Below are positions 15,037-23,784 of a stretch of DNA of 64,000 bases, piece by piece. Source of the stretch: Acidimicrobium ferrooxidans (GTDB lineage Bacteria > Actinomycetota > Geothermincolia > Fen-727 > Anoxymicrobiaceae); the NCBI GenBank assembly GCA_020723485.1, contig DYIU01000002.1, positions 963,190 through 1,027,189 on the forward strand, read 5' to 3'. Positions within the stretch are counted from its first letter, which is position 1. Each line of letters opens with the position of its first letter. A model generated the notes under the pieces. The model did no database searches and was not told the DNA's origin. It saw nothing but the letters and a program-made list of their open reading frames with translations. Both the position numbers and the translations under genes were made by a program.

Positions 15037-17304
15037 ATGAAACAGGTGAAGTTCGGCATCATCGGCGCGGGAGGAGCCTGGAGCTTCCACTCGAACGCGT
15101 GCGCCGACTCGGAGCTGGTCAGGTTCACCGCGGTGTACGACGTCAATCGCAAGCAGGCCGTCAAGAAGGCCCGGCGCTACAAGGTGAACGAGATGGCGCC
15201 ATACGACGACCTGGGCGAGTTCCTGGCCTCGGACATCGACGCGGTGCTGGTCATGGTCCCGCACATCTACCACGAGAAGGTGGTCTCGCGCTGCGCGGAG
15301 GCCGGCAAGCACGTGCTGTGCGAGAAGCCGATGGCCACGACGCTCGAGGGCTGCCGGGCTATGATAAACGCCTGCCGGAAGGCCGGCGTAAAACTGATGA
15401 TAGCCGAGAACCACCGCTTCCTGCCCGCGCACACCTGGATACACGACACGGTCCAGCGGGGCCTCATCGGGGACGTGCTTCTGGTGCGGGCCTACGAGGG
15501 CGTGAACGAGATACCGGGCCTGAGCCTCCCCGACTTCTGGAAGGGAGACCCCCTGAGGGCCGGGGGCGGGTCGCTGATGGACATGGGAGCGCACAAGTTC
15601 GCGGCGCTCGAATGGATACTGGAGGACCGGGTGGAGTCGGTGAGCGCGATGCTCGCCAAGCAGGCCATCAACCTGCCGGAGAAGGCCGAGGACAACGCCC
15701 TGACCATGCTCCGGTTCTCGGGGGGACCTATCGGAGAAGTGGTGGTCAGCTTCACGCAGATGACCACCCCGTTCAACAGCATGGAGATCTACGGGACGCA
15801 GGGCACGATACTGGAGAACCACATGTGGGAGAGGCCCGTCCGCATACTCTCCCACCACCCTGAGATGGGCGAGCACAAGCAGCAGTGGTACGAGCCCGAG
15901 GTCGAGCACGCCCCGTTCCCCGTCTATTACTCCATCTCGGTCAAGCACGAGGACGAGCATTTCGCCCGCTGCATCATCGAGGACACCGAGCCGGAGTTCA
16001 GCCCCGAGGACGCCATGAGCGCCGTAGAAGCGGTGCTGATGGGGTACCTGTCCGCGCACACGGGCAGGGCGGCGACCCGCGACGAGCTCGAGGAGCTCGC
16101 TGCCGGGCAGGGAACGCGGAGCCTCCTCGAGGACCTGAACGAGCACGTCCCAGTAGACAAGCGACTGCCGGAGGTGAAGCGCGTGGAGCCCATCGGTTTC
16201 GACAAGGACAGGGCCGCCGAGGCAATGGAGAGGCACGACCTGGACGTGTTCATAGCCACGTCCCCGGTCAACGTCTACTATCTCACGGGCCTGCCCACCC
16301 TGCACGCCGAGCCGAATCCCATCCTGTTCGCGCTCAGCAACCAGTACCCCAACGTGGCGATGCTCAACCGCGAGGGAGACGTCACCCTGTTCAACTGGGA
16401 CCTCTTCAGGAGCGTGGACGATATCTGCTGGGTGGCGGACCACCGCGGCGCCTCGGGCCAGAAGGGCATAAGGAAGCAGGTCTGGTCGAAGATTAAGAAG
16501 TGGGGGGTGGTCGGCAAGCGCGTAGGCGTCGAATCGACCGCGCCCAAGTACCTGCTCGACCACCTGGCCAAGAAGAACCCGGACGCCGAGGTCGTCACCG
16601 CCGACGAGGCCGTCCTGGACATGCGCCTCATCAAGAGCGAAGAGGAGATCGCCTGCATCGAGGAGGCCACCCGCATCGCCGAAAAGGCGATAACCTCCTG
16701 CATCAAGGCGGCGCGCCCCGGCATGACGGACAACGACTTCCTCCAGCTCGCCAGGAAGACGATGGTCAATGAAGGCGCGGTGGGCTGGGACCACCTGACC
16801 ATGAGCATCGGGGGGTCCGACCCGGAGGCGCCGGGAGTCGGCACGGTAGCGAAGAAAGGCGACATCATCCGCTTCGATTTCGGGGCAGTCTTCAGGGGCT
16901 ACGTATCGGACGTAAACCGGCACGTGGTGCTGGGCCCCGTGCCCCGCGAGGCGAAGAAGCTCATAAGCCAGCTCATCGGTCTCCAGGAGTACTTCGAGAA
17001 GCGCGTCAAGCCGGGCGTCAACATCAAGGCCTTGAACGACGAGGCCATCGATTACTACCGGTCGGTCAAGCCCGAGGGCATGACGTTCACCGTCGGCCAC
17101 TCCCTCGGCCTCGAGTGCGAGGAGGCGCACCTCTTCGGGACGATGGGGGTCGCCGACCGCCCGTTCGAGGAGGGCATGGTGTTCGAGATAGAGGCCTGGG
17201 AGGGCTTTGGCGACACGCTCATCGGGGTGGAGGACTGCTACGTGGTCACTGCGGACGGCTGCCGCAAGTTGACCACCCTGGACAAGCGGATGACCTCGAA
17301 ATAG
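15037..17304 (+). CDS. Fusion of Gfo/Idh/MocA oxidoreductase with M24 (creatinase/prolidase-like) hydrolase
   Basis: 755 residues in one uninterrupted frame. Residues 1 to about 355 are a Gfo/Idh/MocA NAD(P)-dependent dehydrogenase: GIIGAGGAW nucleotide loop, Lys97 in CEKPM, then the C-terminal beta domain (EIYGTQGTI). From about 390, DLDVFIATSPVNVYYLTGLP begins a creatinase-type N-terminal domain, and the M24 pita-bread domain keeps all five metal ligands: Asp614, Asp625, His688, Glu719 and Glu732. M24 enzymes are Xaa-Pro aminopeptidases, creatinases or related C-N hydrolases. Both halves look active. The fusion suggests sequential action on one substrate, perhaps an N-linked or sugar-like compound. 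A BKACE-like gene and an SDR gene follow in the same operon. I do not know this fusion. Confidence 0.9.
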   Translation: MKQVKFGIIGAGGAWSFHSNACADSELVRFTAVYDVNRKQAVKKARRYKVNEMAPYDDLGEFLASDIDAVLVMVPHIYHEKVVSRCAEAGKHVLCEKPMATTLEGCRAMINACRKAGVKLMIAENHRFLPAHTWIHDTVQRGLIGDVLLVRAYEGVNEIPGLSLPDFWKGDPLRAGGGSLMDMGAHKFAALEWILEDRVESVSAMLAKQAINLPEKAEDNALTMLRFSGGPIGEVVVSFTQMTTPFNSMEIYGTQGTILENHMWERPVRILSHHPEMGEHKQQWYEPEVEHAPFPVYYSISVKHEDEHFARCIIEDTEPEFSPEDAMSAVEAVLMGYLSAHTGRAATRDELEELAAGQGTRSLLEDLNEHVPVDKRLPEVKRVEPIGFDKDRAAEAMERHDLDVFIATSPVNVYYLTGLPTLHAEPNPILFALSNQYPNVAMLNREGDVTLFNWDLFRSVDDICWVADHRGASGQKGIRKQVWSKIKKWGVVGKRVGVESTAPKYLLDHLAKKNPDAEVVTADEAVLDMRLIKSEEEIACIEEATRIAEKAITSCIKAARPGMTDNDFLQLARKTMVNEGAVGWDHLTMSIGGSDPEAPGVGTVAKKGDIIRFDFGAVFRGYVSDVNRHVVLGPVPREAKKLISQLIGLQEYFEKRVKPGVNIKALNDEAIDYYRSVKPEGMTFTVGHSLGLECEEAHLFGTMGVADRPFEEGMVFEIEAWEGFGDTLIGVEDCYVVTADGCRKLTTLDKRMTSK

Positions 17305-17319
17305 GCGGGAGCTCCGGCG

Positions 17320-18114
17320 ATGGAAAAGCTCATAATCACGGCGACGACCGCGAACTCGTGGCTCCATCCCGACGTCCGGAACTGGCCCGAGACCCCCGAC
17401 GAGCTCGTGGACGAGGCGGTCGCCTGCGCCGAGGCCGGGGCGGCGATACTCCACCTGCACCTGCCGCGCAGCAGCGAGGCCACAGCCGTGGTGAGCAGGA
17501 TAAGGGCGCGCACCGACGCGATAGTGCAGGCGGGGATGTCGAGCTACCCCGTCGAGGACCGCCTGACCGACTTCGAGTGCCGCCCGGACATGGTCTCCTG
17601 CATCCTCAACCACCACGACGAGCACTTCGCGGACGCCCACGTGGACCGGCTCCATACCCTGCAGGAATTCGAGGAGTACTGCCGCCTGTTCGAGGAATAC
17701 TCGGTCAAGCCCGAGTGGGAGGTGTGGCACACCGGCTCCTACTGGAACCTCAACTACATGGTGGAGCAGGGGTGGCTCGCCGGGCCGCACGTGCTGACGC
17801 TGTTCTTCGGCTGGCCCGGGGGCACCTGGAGCCCGGCGACCCCGGACAGCTACTACTTCAGGCTCGGCCACATGCCCGCCGACTGTTTCTACACGGTGAG
17901 CGTCATGGGCCCCCAGCAGAGGGACATCGCCATCCTGGCGCTCGCCGACGGGGGCAACGTGAGAGTGGGCACCGAGGATTATCCCTTCCTGGATGAAGGG
18001 GTGCCCGCGGAGAGCAGCGCCGAGCTCGTGGAGGCGATGGTCCGAATGTCGAGAGGGATGGGCCGCGAGGTGGCAGGAGCCGCGGAGGCCAGGAAGATAC
18101 TGGGGATGGGATGA
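17320..18114 (+). CDS. BKACE-family (beta-keto acid cleavage) enzyme
   Basis: 264 residues of the DUF849 / 3-keto-5-aminohexanoate cleavage family. The TIM-barrel opening KLIITATTANS, the zinc-binding LHLHLP pair of histidines (AAILHLHLP), and the C-terminal VRVGTEDYPF (family pattern RVGxED) are visible. These enzymes condense a beta-keto acid with acetyl-CoA and release acetoacetate plus a new CoA thioester; substrates range from carnitine and lysine degradation to beta-ketoadipate. ATG 17320 lies 15 bases after the fusion gene and its stop overlaps the SDR start. Somewhat shorter than the usual 270-310 residues. Confidence 0.88.
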   Translation: MEKLIITATTANSWLHPDVRNWPETPDELVDEAVACAEAGAAILHLHLPRSSEATAVVSRIRARTDAIVQAGMSSYPVEDRLTDFECRPDMVSCILNHHDEHFADAHVDRLHTLQEFEEYCRLFEEYSVKPEWEVWHTGSYWNLNYMVEQGWLAGPHVLTLFFGWPGGTWSPATPDSYYFRLGHMPADCFYTVSVMGPQQRDIAILALADGGNVRVGTEDYPFLDEGVPAESSAELVEAMVRMSRGMGREVAGAAEARKILGMG

Positions 18115-18890
18115 TGAGGCTTGAAGACAAGGTGGCGGTCGTAACCGGTGCGGCATCGGGCATCGGCAGGGCGACCGCGGTCCTGTTCGCGCGGGAAGGG
18201 GCGCTCGTGCACGCATCCGATGTGGACGGGCCGGGGCTCGACGAGACCCGCGAGCTCGCCGGCGCGGGCGGCGGGGTGGTCGAGACGTCCATCGTCGACG
18301 TGACGGACTTCGCCGGCGTGAAGGGGCACATCGACGGTGTGGTCTCGAAGCGTGGCAGGATCGACGTGCTCGTCGTGAACGCGGGCGTGGTGCGGGTCGG
18401 ACGGGTCGAGGATTTCTCCGAGGAGGACTACGACCTGCTCATCGACGTGAACCTGAAAGGGACTTTCTTCACCTGCAAGGCCGCCGTCCCCCATTTCAAG
18501 CGGCGGCGGGCCGGGACGATAATAACGCTCGCCTCGGTGGCGGCCCACATTGGGCAGAACAACCACGCCAACTACTGTTCGACCAAGGCGGGCGTGCTCG
18601 GCTTTACCAGGGCACTGGCCCTCGACCTCGCGCCGTTCGACGTCAGGGTCAACAGCGTCTCGCCGGGAGCGACGGACACCCCGATGCTGCGCAGCGACGT
18701 GGCGAAAGAGGCCGAGCAGCGGGGGCTCCCCTTCGAGCAGGTCAAGAGGGAGTTCGAGGAACAGGGCGTCCTCACGAGGTGGGCCGCCCCGGAGGAGATA
18801 GCGGCAGGCATCCTGTTCCTGGCCACCGACGACGCTTCCTACATGACAGGCGCGGACCTCAGGATGGACGGCGGCTGGACCACCAGGTAG
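18111..18890 (+). CDS. Short-chain dehydrogenase/reductase
   Basis: 259 residues of the classical SDR family: TGAASGIGRAT cofactor loop, LVVNAGV (NAG motif), catalytic Ser in LASVAA, Tyr and Lys in NYCSTKAG, and the PGATDTPM segment after the active site. The C-terminus ends ADLRMDGGWT as in 3-oxoacyl-ACP-reductase-like SDRs. It oxidises or reduces a secondary alcohol with NAD(P)(H). Its start overlaps the BKACE stop (ATGATGA), so it acts with the two upstream enzymes; oxidation of a beta-hydroxy acid to the beta-keto acid cleaved by the BKACE would be the simplest scheme (inference). Confidence 0.93.
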   Translation: MMRLEDKVAVVTGAASGIGRATAVLFAREGALVHASDVDGPGLDETRELAGAGGGVVETSIVDVTDFAGVKGHIDGVVSKRGRIDVLVVNAGVVRVGRVEDFSEEDYDLLIDVNLKGTFFTCKAAVPHFKRRRAGTIITLASVAAHIGQNNHANYCSTKAGVLGFTRALALDLAPFDVRVNSVSPGATDTPMLRSDVAKEAEQRGLPFEQVKREFEEQGVLTRWAAPEEIAAGILFLATDDASYMTGADLRMDGGWTTR

Positions 18891-18892
18891 GG

Positions 18893-19816
18893 TCAGGGCG
18901 CCTCGCCCGGCTCCTCGGCCCCGACCTCCGGTACGGCGTCCGGCTCGATCCACGGGGCGGGCTTGAGCGACGAGACGCTCTTGCGCCCGGAGAAGAACAT
19001 TATCGAGTTTATCTTCTTGGTCACCACGTTGTTCACGCCGCGCGCCGCCAGCTCGGCGATGAACTGCTCCTCGGTGTAGATGGGGCGCGAGAACATCCCG
19101 AACCAGGCGCCCACGTGTCCGAGGAGTATGTCGGTCAGGAGCCTCTCCCCCCGCACGTAGAGCGAGCCCGCGAGCTTCCCGTTCGGCCGGAGCACCCTGA
19201 CCAGCTCGTCGAGGGCGCGGGACGGGTCCGGGAAGGACCCGAACCCGTTCATGGTGAGCACCCCGGTGAAGGTCCCGTCGACGAACGGGAGGCTCCGTAC
19301 GTCGGTGCGCACCAGCATCACGTTCCCGTAGTCCTCTGCCGACACCTTCTCGAAGGCGCTCTCCAGCATCGAGCGGCTGTAGTCGGCGGCTATGAACTCC
19401 AGGTTGGGCTGCAGGCTGTACTCTCCCGCGGTGAAGACCCCGGTCCCGACCGGGATATCGAGGAAGTACCCGGGCTCGCAGTCGGACGCCACGCTCTCCA
19501 TCAACTCGAAGAGAAGGGGGATGAATTTCGTGGTGCCCCACATCATCCACGAGACGAAGCGGTCGAAGCCGGTCGCCGCGGTGACGTTCTTCTCGTACAT
19601 CCTGCCGGCGATGCGCTCGAAAGCCCGATCGACCCTCTTCTGGCGGCCCTCCGGCTCGCCGTGGACCAGGTCCGCTATCTGGTCCCTCACGCGGTACGTG
19701 TGAAGGACGCGGCCCTCGCAGCAGTACGAGTAGACCCGCGGGCGGTACCTCATCTCCCTGCCGCAGGCGGGGCAGCGCAGGAGCTCCGCCAGGCGCTCAT
19801 GGTTCACCGGGAGCAC
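18893..19816 (-). CDS. Class I SAM-dependent methyltransferase with N-terminal zinc-binding motif
   Basis: 307 residues. The N-terminus has LLRCPACGREM and a second Cys pair (YSYCCEGR), a Trm112-like zinc knuckle often found on UbiE/BioC-like methyltransferases. The SAM fold is seen from about residue 118: FLDIPVGTG (motif I), FIAADYSRSML, VRTDVRSLPFVDGTF (motif for post-II), and LDELVRVLRPNGKLAGS. The product is not predictable. It is convergent with the SDR gene (stops 2 bases apart) and its start lies 20 bases inside the upstream membrane-protein gene, so these two minus-strand genes are coupled. Confidence 0.85.
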   Translation of the reverse strand: MLPVNHERLAELLRCPACGREMRYRPRVYSYCCEGRVLHTYRVRDQIADLVHGEPEGRQKRVDRAFERIAGRMYEKNVTAATGFDRFVSWMMWGTTKFIPLLFELMESVASDCEPGYFLDIPVGTGVFTAGEYSLQPNLEFIAADYSRSMLESAFEKVSAEDYGNVMLVRTDVRSLPFVDGTFTGVLTMNGFGSFPDPSRALDELVRVLRPNGKLAGSLYVRGERLLTDILLGHVGAWFGMFSRPIYTEEQFIAELAARGVNNVVTKKINSIMFFSGRKSVSSLKPAPWIEPDAVPEVGAEEPGEAP

Positions 19817-20171
19817 CCCCTTCCGGGGTGCCTTCGTAACCCGGGTCGGGCCCCGCCGCAGGCTCGGGTTGCTCTATGAGGCCGGACACGTCCTCATCGC
19901 CGTCGCCGGGAGGCTCCGAGCGCAGCTCTCCCAGCCTCTCGCTTATCAGCCCGTCGAGCTGGTGGGTCCGGTAGGCGTGGTAAACGAGGATGACGCTCCA
20001 GAACGCCCCGACAGCAGCGAGCAGTAGGGCGGGCCAGTCGTGCCTGGCGAAGAACAGCACCACCAGGGCGACCGATAGCCCCAGTATGCCCAGGCCTCCC
20101 AGGAAATAGACGTATTTGCGGATGCGGACCTTGTGCAGGTCCTCGAGCATTTCCTTCTCAGAGAACGGCAT
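19797..20171 (-). CDS. Small two-TM membrane protein
   Basis: 124 residues with two adjacent hydrophobic helices (YVYFLGGLGILGLSVALVVLF and PALLLAAVGAFWSVILVYHAY, residues about 18-65), a short N-terminal positively charged stretch (KVRIRK) and a long acidic cytoplasmic-type tail (GDGDEDVSGLIEQPEP). I recognise no family. It overlaps the methyltransferase gene by 20 bases. The start ATG at 20171 has no strong ribosome site in view. Confidence 0.65.
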   Translation of the reverse strand: MPFSEKEMLEDLHKVRIRKYVYFLGGLGILGLSVALVVLFFARHDWPALLLAAVGAFWSVILVYHAYRTHQLDGLISERLGELRSEPPGDGDEDVSGLIEQPEPAAGPDPGYEGTPEGGAPGEP

Positions 20172-20284
20172 CTTCCCCGCCGGGTTCTGTCTGCATGGAA
20201 TATTACCCCCCCGGCCCGGGTAATACCTTCCGCCTGGAACAGGCCGGCTTGTGGGGGCTCGGCTGAGCGCTTCGGGCTCAGTTC

Positions 20285-20317
20285 TGCAAAAAAGTGACCT
20301 GACCCCGATGTTGCATT
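20285..20317 (-). repeat. Solitary GGGGTCAGGTC-type unit (minus orientation)
   Basis: TGCAAAAAAGTGACCTGACC continuing CCGATGTTGCATT matches the unit at 14458. It lies in the 272-base divergent intergenic region 20172-20443. That region also holds a small CTGAGC/GCTCAG hairpin (20263-20281); I see no other gene or clear promoter in it. Confidence 0.7.
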
Positions 20318-20443
20318 CTGGGCCGCCCGCGGTAGTGCTAGCATATGGATTGAAAGAATTTCCGCTGTTTCATCGTCTATCAGGGAAAGCACGGCCGGTT
20401 CTATGATAGGAGCCCCGCGGGGCGGCAAAGGGGGTCTCGAGAG

Positions 20444-22627
20444 ATGGACAGGACAAGGAAGACTGCAGTCTGGCTGGTGGTGGCGGTCCTCGCGCTCGGG
20501 ATGGTGCTGGCGATCTCGGGGCAGGCCGCCGCCCACGATAAATGGACCTTCGTCTGGGACCAGCAGTTCCCCGGCACGGTGAGCGACCTGTACGGGGTGG
20601 ACGCCCTGGACCCGACCCACGTCTGGGCGGTCGGGACAGGAGGCGCGATCTACTTCTACGACGGCGCGAGCTGGACCCAGCAGGGCGCCGGGGCGACGCT
20701 GGAGACCCTGTACGAGGTCAGCGCGCTCGACGCGAGCCACGTCTGGGCCGTTGGCGGGCACGGGACCGTCCTCTTCTTCAACGGCTCGACCTGGAGCGCC
20801 CAGGCGAGCGGCACAACGCGCATCCTGTACGGCGTCTTCGCCCTGAGCGCGAACCACGTGTGGGCGGTCGGCTCCAACGGGACCATCCGCCATTTCAACG
20901 GGAGCGCCTGGGGCGAGCAGGCGAGCGGCACCACCGAGACCCTGCACTCGGTGGAGGCGATGAACGCCGGCTACGCAATCGCTGTGGGGAACAACTCAAG
21001 GCTCTTCTTCAACGGGGCTGGCTGGGCGAGCACCGGGGCTACTACCTTTGACTCCCTGTCCGTCGCCATCTACGACGCAGCTCATGCCTGGGCGGTCGGC
21101 GCCAACGCGCGGATCTCCCATTACACCGGCGGGACCTGGACGGACCAGGCCAATCCGATGCCCGCGGGGGTGACCATCAACGGCATCACGATCACGAACA
21201 ACCCTTCCATGCACGCCTGGGTTTGCGGGAGCGACGGCTCAATCGTATGGGGCTCCGAGACAGAGTACTGGACCGACGGAGGCGACATCTACTGGGAATC
21301 CCTGCAGGACATTTCTGCAGCTGACAGCACGCACGTCTGGACCGTGGGTTCGAGCGGCGCGATCTTCTACGGGCACACCTTCGAGCATCCGACGACCAAC
21401 CGCGACTGGGGCACGGACTCGAGGGGGATGACCTCCGCCCAGGCCAACTGGTACCTCGCCGAAGGCTCCACGGGGCCGGGCTTCGTGACGTATGTCCTCA
21501 TAACGAACCCGCAGGCCGCGGACGCGGCGATAGACGTATCGTTCATGTCCGATGACAGCACGGTGACCGTTCCCACGTTCAACCTGCCCGCGCAATCAAG
21601 GACTACCTTGAACGTGGCCGACTACATGCCGAACGAGTGGGGGGTGGCCACGCGGCTCCACTCGAGCGTCGGGGTGGTGGTCGAGAGGTCGATGTACGCC
21701 TCGGACCGCACCTGGGGACACAACTCCATCGGTGTCACGGGGCCGAACATCGACTGGTTCCTCGCTGAGGGCTCCACCGGGCCGGGCTTCGAGACCTGGA
21801 TAACCGTCCAGAACGCGGCGGCGGTGCCTGCGCACGTAACGCTGTCCTATATGACCCCGGACGGGACCACAGTGGGCCCGTCGGTGACCATGGCCCCGGC
21901 ATCGAGGGAGACGTTCAACGTCGCTGACACGTTGCCCGACGAATGGAGCGTCTCCACGATGGTCACCTCGGACAGCCCGGTCATCGCCGAGCGGTCCATG
22001 TACGGAAACGGGCGCACCTGGGCGCACGAGTGCGTCGGCCTGAATACCCCCAGCGCCAACTGGTTCCTGGCCGAGGGGTGCACCGGGCCCGAGTTCGAGA
22101 CCTGGATAGTGCTCCAGAACGCCGGCATAGAGACCGCGCACGTCACGCTCACCTACCAGACCGCCGCCGGGCCGGTCGCCGGACCGGTGGTCGACCTGTT
22201 CCCAGGGACCAGGCAGTCGATCAACGTGGGGGATACCGTCCAGACCTGGGAAGTCTCGACCCGGGTGACGTCGGACAGGGGAATCATCGCGGAAAGGGCG
22301 ATGTACGGGAGCAGCCGGACGTGGGGACACGATTCGTTCGGCGCCACCGCGCCGATGGTGAACTGGTACCTGGCCGAGGGCGGGACGAGCAACAGCGTCG
22401 AGACCTGGTTCACCGTCCAGAACCCGACCATCGAGCCAGCCAACGTCACCTTCACGTTCTATACGCCCGCCGGTGAAGGCCCCACTTTCACGGTGACCGT
22501 GCCGGCCCAGACCCGCAGGACGTACAACGCGGGGGACTACATAGCCAACTACGACTTCGGCGTAAGGGCGGCGTCGACGCGGCCGATAATCCTCGAGCGC
22601 TCGATGTACGGCGGGTGCTCCACGTGA
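20444..22627 (+). CDS. Secreted protein: seven-bladed propeller plus four ~101-residue repeats
   Basis: 727 residues. A signal peptide (basic MDRTRK, hydrophobic core VWLVVAVLALGMVLAI, cleavage near GQAAA-HD) is followed by seven blades of about 40 residues, each with a pattern like L-Y-x-V-x-A-L-D-x-x-H-V-W-A-V-G, so very probably a seven-bladed beta-propeller (residues about 40-315). From about 335 come four tandem repeats starting N-W-Y/F-L-A-E-G-S/C-T-G-P and ending R-S-M-Y-G-x-x-R-T-W-G-H-D-S. The repeats look like cell-surface beta domains. No sortase motif or C-terminal anchor is visible. The same repeat occurs in the gene at 28816. Function unknown; perhaps a surface adhesin or envelope structure. 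Confidence 0.82.
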   Translation: MDRTRKTAVWLVVAVLALGMVLAISGQAAAHDKWTFVWDQQFPGTVSDLYGVDALDPTHVWAVGTGGAIYFYDGASWTQQGAGATLETLYEVSALDASHVWAVGGHGTVLFFNGSTWSAQASGTTRILYGVFALSANHVWAVGSNGTIRHFNGSAWGEQASGTTETLHSVEAMNAGYAIAVGNNSRLFFNGAGWASTGATTFDSLSVAIYDAAHAWAVGANARISHYTGGTWTDQANPMPAGVTINGITITNNPSMHAWVCGSDGSIVWGSETEYWTDGGDIYWESLQDISAADSTHVWTVGSSGAIFYGHTFEHPTTNRDWGTDSRGMTSAQANWYLAEGSTGPGFVTYVLITNPQAADAAIDVSFMSDDSTVTVPTFNLPAQSRTTLNVADYMPNEWGVATRLHSSVGVVVERSMYASDRTWGHNSIGVTGPNIDWFLAEGSTGPGFETWITVQNAAAVPAHVTLSYMTPDGTTVGPSVTMAPASRETFNVADTLPDEWSVSTMVTSDSPVIAERSMYGNGRTWAHECVGLNTPSANWFLAEGCTGPEFETWIVLQNAGIETAHVTLTYQTAAGPVAGPVVDLFPGTRQSINVGDTVQTWEVSTRVTSDRGIIAERAMYGSSRTWGHDSFGATAPMVNWYLAEGGTSNSVETWFTVQNPTIEPANVTFTFYTPAGEGPTFTVTVPAQTRRTYNAGDYIANYDFGVRAASTRPIILERSMYGGCST
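21448..22612 (+). repeat. Four tandem ~101-codon LAEG repeats
   Basis: Copies begin near 21448, 21751, 22060 and 22363. Each encodes W-Y/F-L-A-E-G, then F-E-T-W-I-x-x-Q-N, a V-x-L-x-Y-x-T-P-like strand, N-V-A/G-D, then V-S-T-x-V-T-S-D and I-x-E-R-S/A-M-Y-G. DNA similarity is only moderate, so they are old duplications. Confidence 0.8.
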
Positions 22628-22671
22628 CACTGAGCATGCGCCGGCCGTGAGCCGGCAGGAGACGAACCCGG

Positions 22672-22703
22672 AGCCCCTCGTCCGCGTCGAAGGCCGAGGG
22701 GCT
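22672..22703 (+). terminator. Terminator-like hairpin after the propeller gene
   Basis: AGCCCCTCG (22672-22680) pairs perfectly with CGAGGGGCT (22695-22703). The following TCGTCCATCT is only weakly U-rich, so termination strength is uncertain. Confidence 0.5.
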
Positions 22704-22723
22704 TCGTCCATCTGGGAGTCCTG

Positions 22724-22729
22724 TATAAT
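22724..22729 (+). promoter_or_regulatory. Consensus -10 box before the MscS gene
   Basis: TATAAT preceded by CTG, 70 bases before the mscS-like start. A convincing -35 box is not visible (best TTCGTC at non-ideal spacing), so only the -10 is annotated. Confidence 0.4.
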
Positions 22730-22751
22730 ATTGAGCCGCTGTAATAAGAAT

Positions 22752-22767
22752 GGGGTCACGTCTGATT
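22752..22767 (+). repeat. Solitary GGGGTCACGTC-type arm
   Basis: GGGGTCACGTCTGATT is identical to the left arm of the complete element at 49270-49343. No right arm follows. It lies between the -10 box and the MscS gene. Confidence 0.7.
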
Positions 22768-22798
22768 CTATGAATGAGTACGGAGGTGTGAGCTGAGT

Positions 22799-23671
22799 AT
22801 GATCGCGGCCGCGGTGCCGGTGAGCCAGCCGTTCACCGACCTGTGGGAGAAGATAACCGAGACGGGGCCGAGGTGGCTGGTAGCGCTGGCCATTCTGGTG
22901 GTCGCGTACCTTGTCGCCCACATAGTCGGCAAGCTGGTTCAGAAGGCGGTCGGGCGCACCAGCACGCAGGGGCACATAGACATCCTCATTGGACGGGGGG
23001 TCTCCGCGCTGATACTGCTCATCGGCGTCATACTCGCGCTGAGCGAGGTAGGGATGAGCTTGTCCGCCGCCATGGCCACCCTGGGGCTCGCGACCGTCGG
23101 CATCGGGTTCGCCCTGCAGGACATACTCTCCAACCTGTTCGCAGGCGTCATCCTCCTGGTGCAACACCCGTTCACGATAGGCGACCAGGTGCGCGTCGGG
23201 GAGCAGGAGGGAATGGTGGAGAACGTAAGGGTGCGCGACACGCAGATACTCACCTACGACGGCGAGCGGGTCTTCATCCCCAACAGGACCGTCTTCAACA
23301 GCCCGATAATCAACTACTCGTCCACGCCGACGCTCCGGACCGACCTCCGGGTAGCCATCAAGTTCGCCTCCGAGATAGAGAAAGCCAGGGCTATCGCGGT
23401 CAACACGCTGGCAGGCGTCGGTGGGGTGCTCGAGCAGCCCGAGCCGGTCGTCCTGGTGGAATCCGAAGAGGAGCACGTCGTCCTCATCATGAGGTTCTGG
23501 AGAGACTCGGACAGGAACAGGGGACTGAAGCTTTCCTCCGACATCACCGAGAAGCTGCTCTACGAGTTCCAGGTAGCGGGAATCGACTTCCTTCACGAGG
23601 AGCCGCCCTGCCCCCCTCCGCCACCTCCCGAGCCTCCCGGCGACGGCGAGACCGGCATCATGGACATTTAG
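22799..23671 (+). CDS. mscS: MscS-family mechanosensitive channel
   Basis: 290 residues: three N-terminal helices (WLVALAILVVAYLVAHIVGKL, VSALILLIGVILALSEVGMS and the pore helix), with the Gly/Ala-rich pore-lining helix MATLGLATVGIGFALQD and the MscS hallmark LSNLFAGVILL, then the soluble beta domain (PFTIGDQVRVG, GMVENVRVRDTQI, IPNRTVFNSPIINYS). The C-terminus is a poly-Pro/Glu tail. It opens under membrane tension to release osmolytes. ATG 22799 has CGGAGGTG upstream. The stop codon TAG is fused to the GGGTCAGACC element that begins at its last base. Confidence 0.95.
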   Translation: MIAAAVPVSQPFTDLWEKITETGPRWLVALAILVVAYLVAHIVGKLVQKAVGRTSTQGHIDILIGRGVSALILLIGVILALSEVGMSLSAAMATLGLATVGIGFALQDILSNLFAGVILLVQHPFTIGDQVRVGEQEGMVENVRVRDTQILTYDGERVFIPNRTVFNSPIINYSSTPTLRTDLRVAIKFASEIEKARAIAVNTLAGVGGVLEQPEPVVLVESEEEHVVLIMRFWRDSDRNRGLKLSSDITEKLLYEFQVAGIDFLHEEPPCPPPPPPEPPGDGETGIMDI

Positions 23672-23784
23672 GGTCAGACCACTCTCGTTCCATAAGCAAC
23701 ATAAACCACTTCAACCACAACGACCATTGTGCCGCGTTGCGTGGGTCAACTAGTGTTGCTTATGGAACGAAAGTGGTCTGACCC
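23671..23784. repeat. Palindromic GGGTCAGACC element between convergent genes
   Basis: About 114 bp with 30-bp inverted ends (29/30 matching): GGGTCAGACCACTCTCGTTC onward at 23671-23700 and its complement at 23755-23784. The left loop half is A/C-rich (ATAAACCACTTCAACCACAA). The outermost bases complete the TAG stop codon of the MscS gene on the plus strand and the TAG stop of the Gfo/Idh/MocA gene on the minus strand. Confidence 0.9.

Noticed and set aside
14977-18216. A 1079-codon open frame on the minus strand
   Set aside because: It is antisense to the fusion, BKACE and SDR genes, which have full motifs. Long empty antisense frames are expected in high-GC DNA with this codon bias.
18886-18900. 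TAGGGTCAGG at the SDR stop as another repeat element
   Set aside because: Similarity ends after ten bases, and the following bases are the minus-strand methyltransferase coding end.
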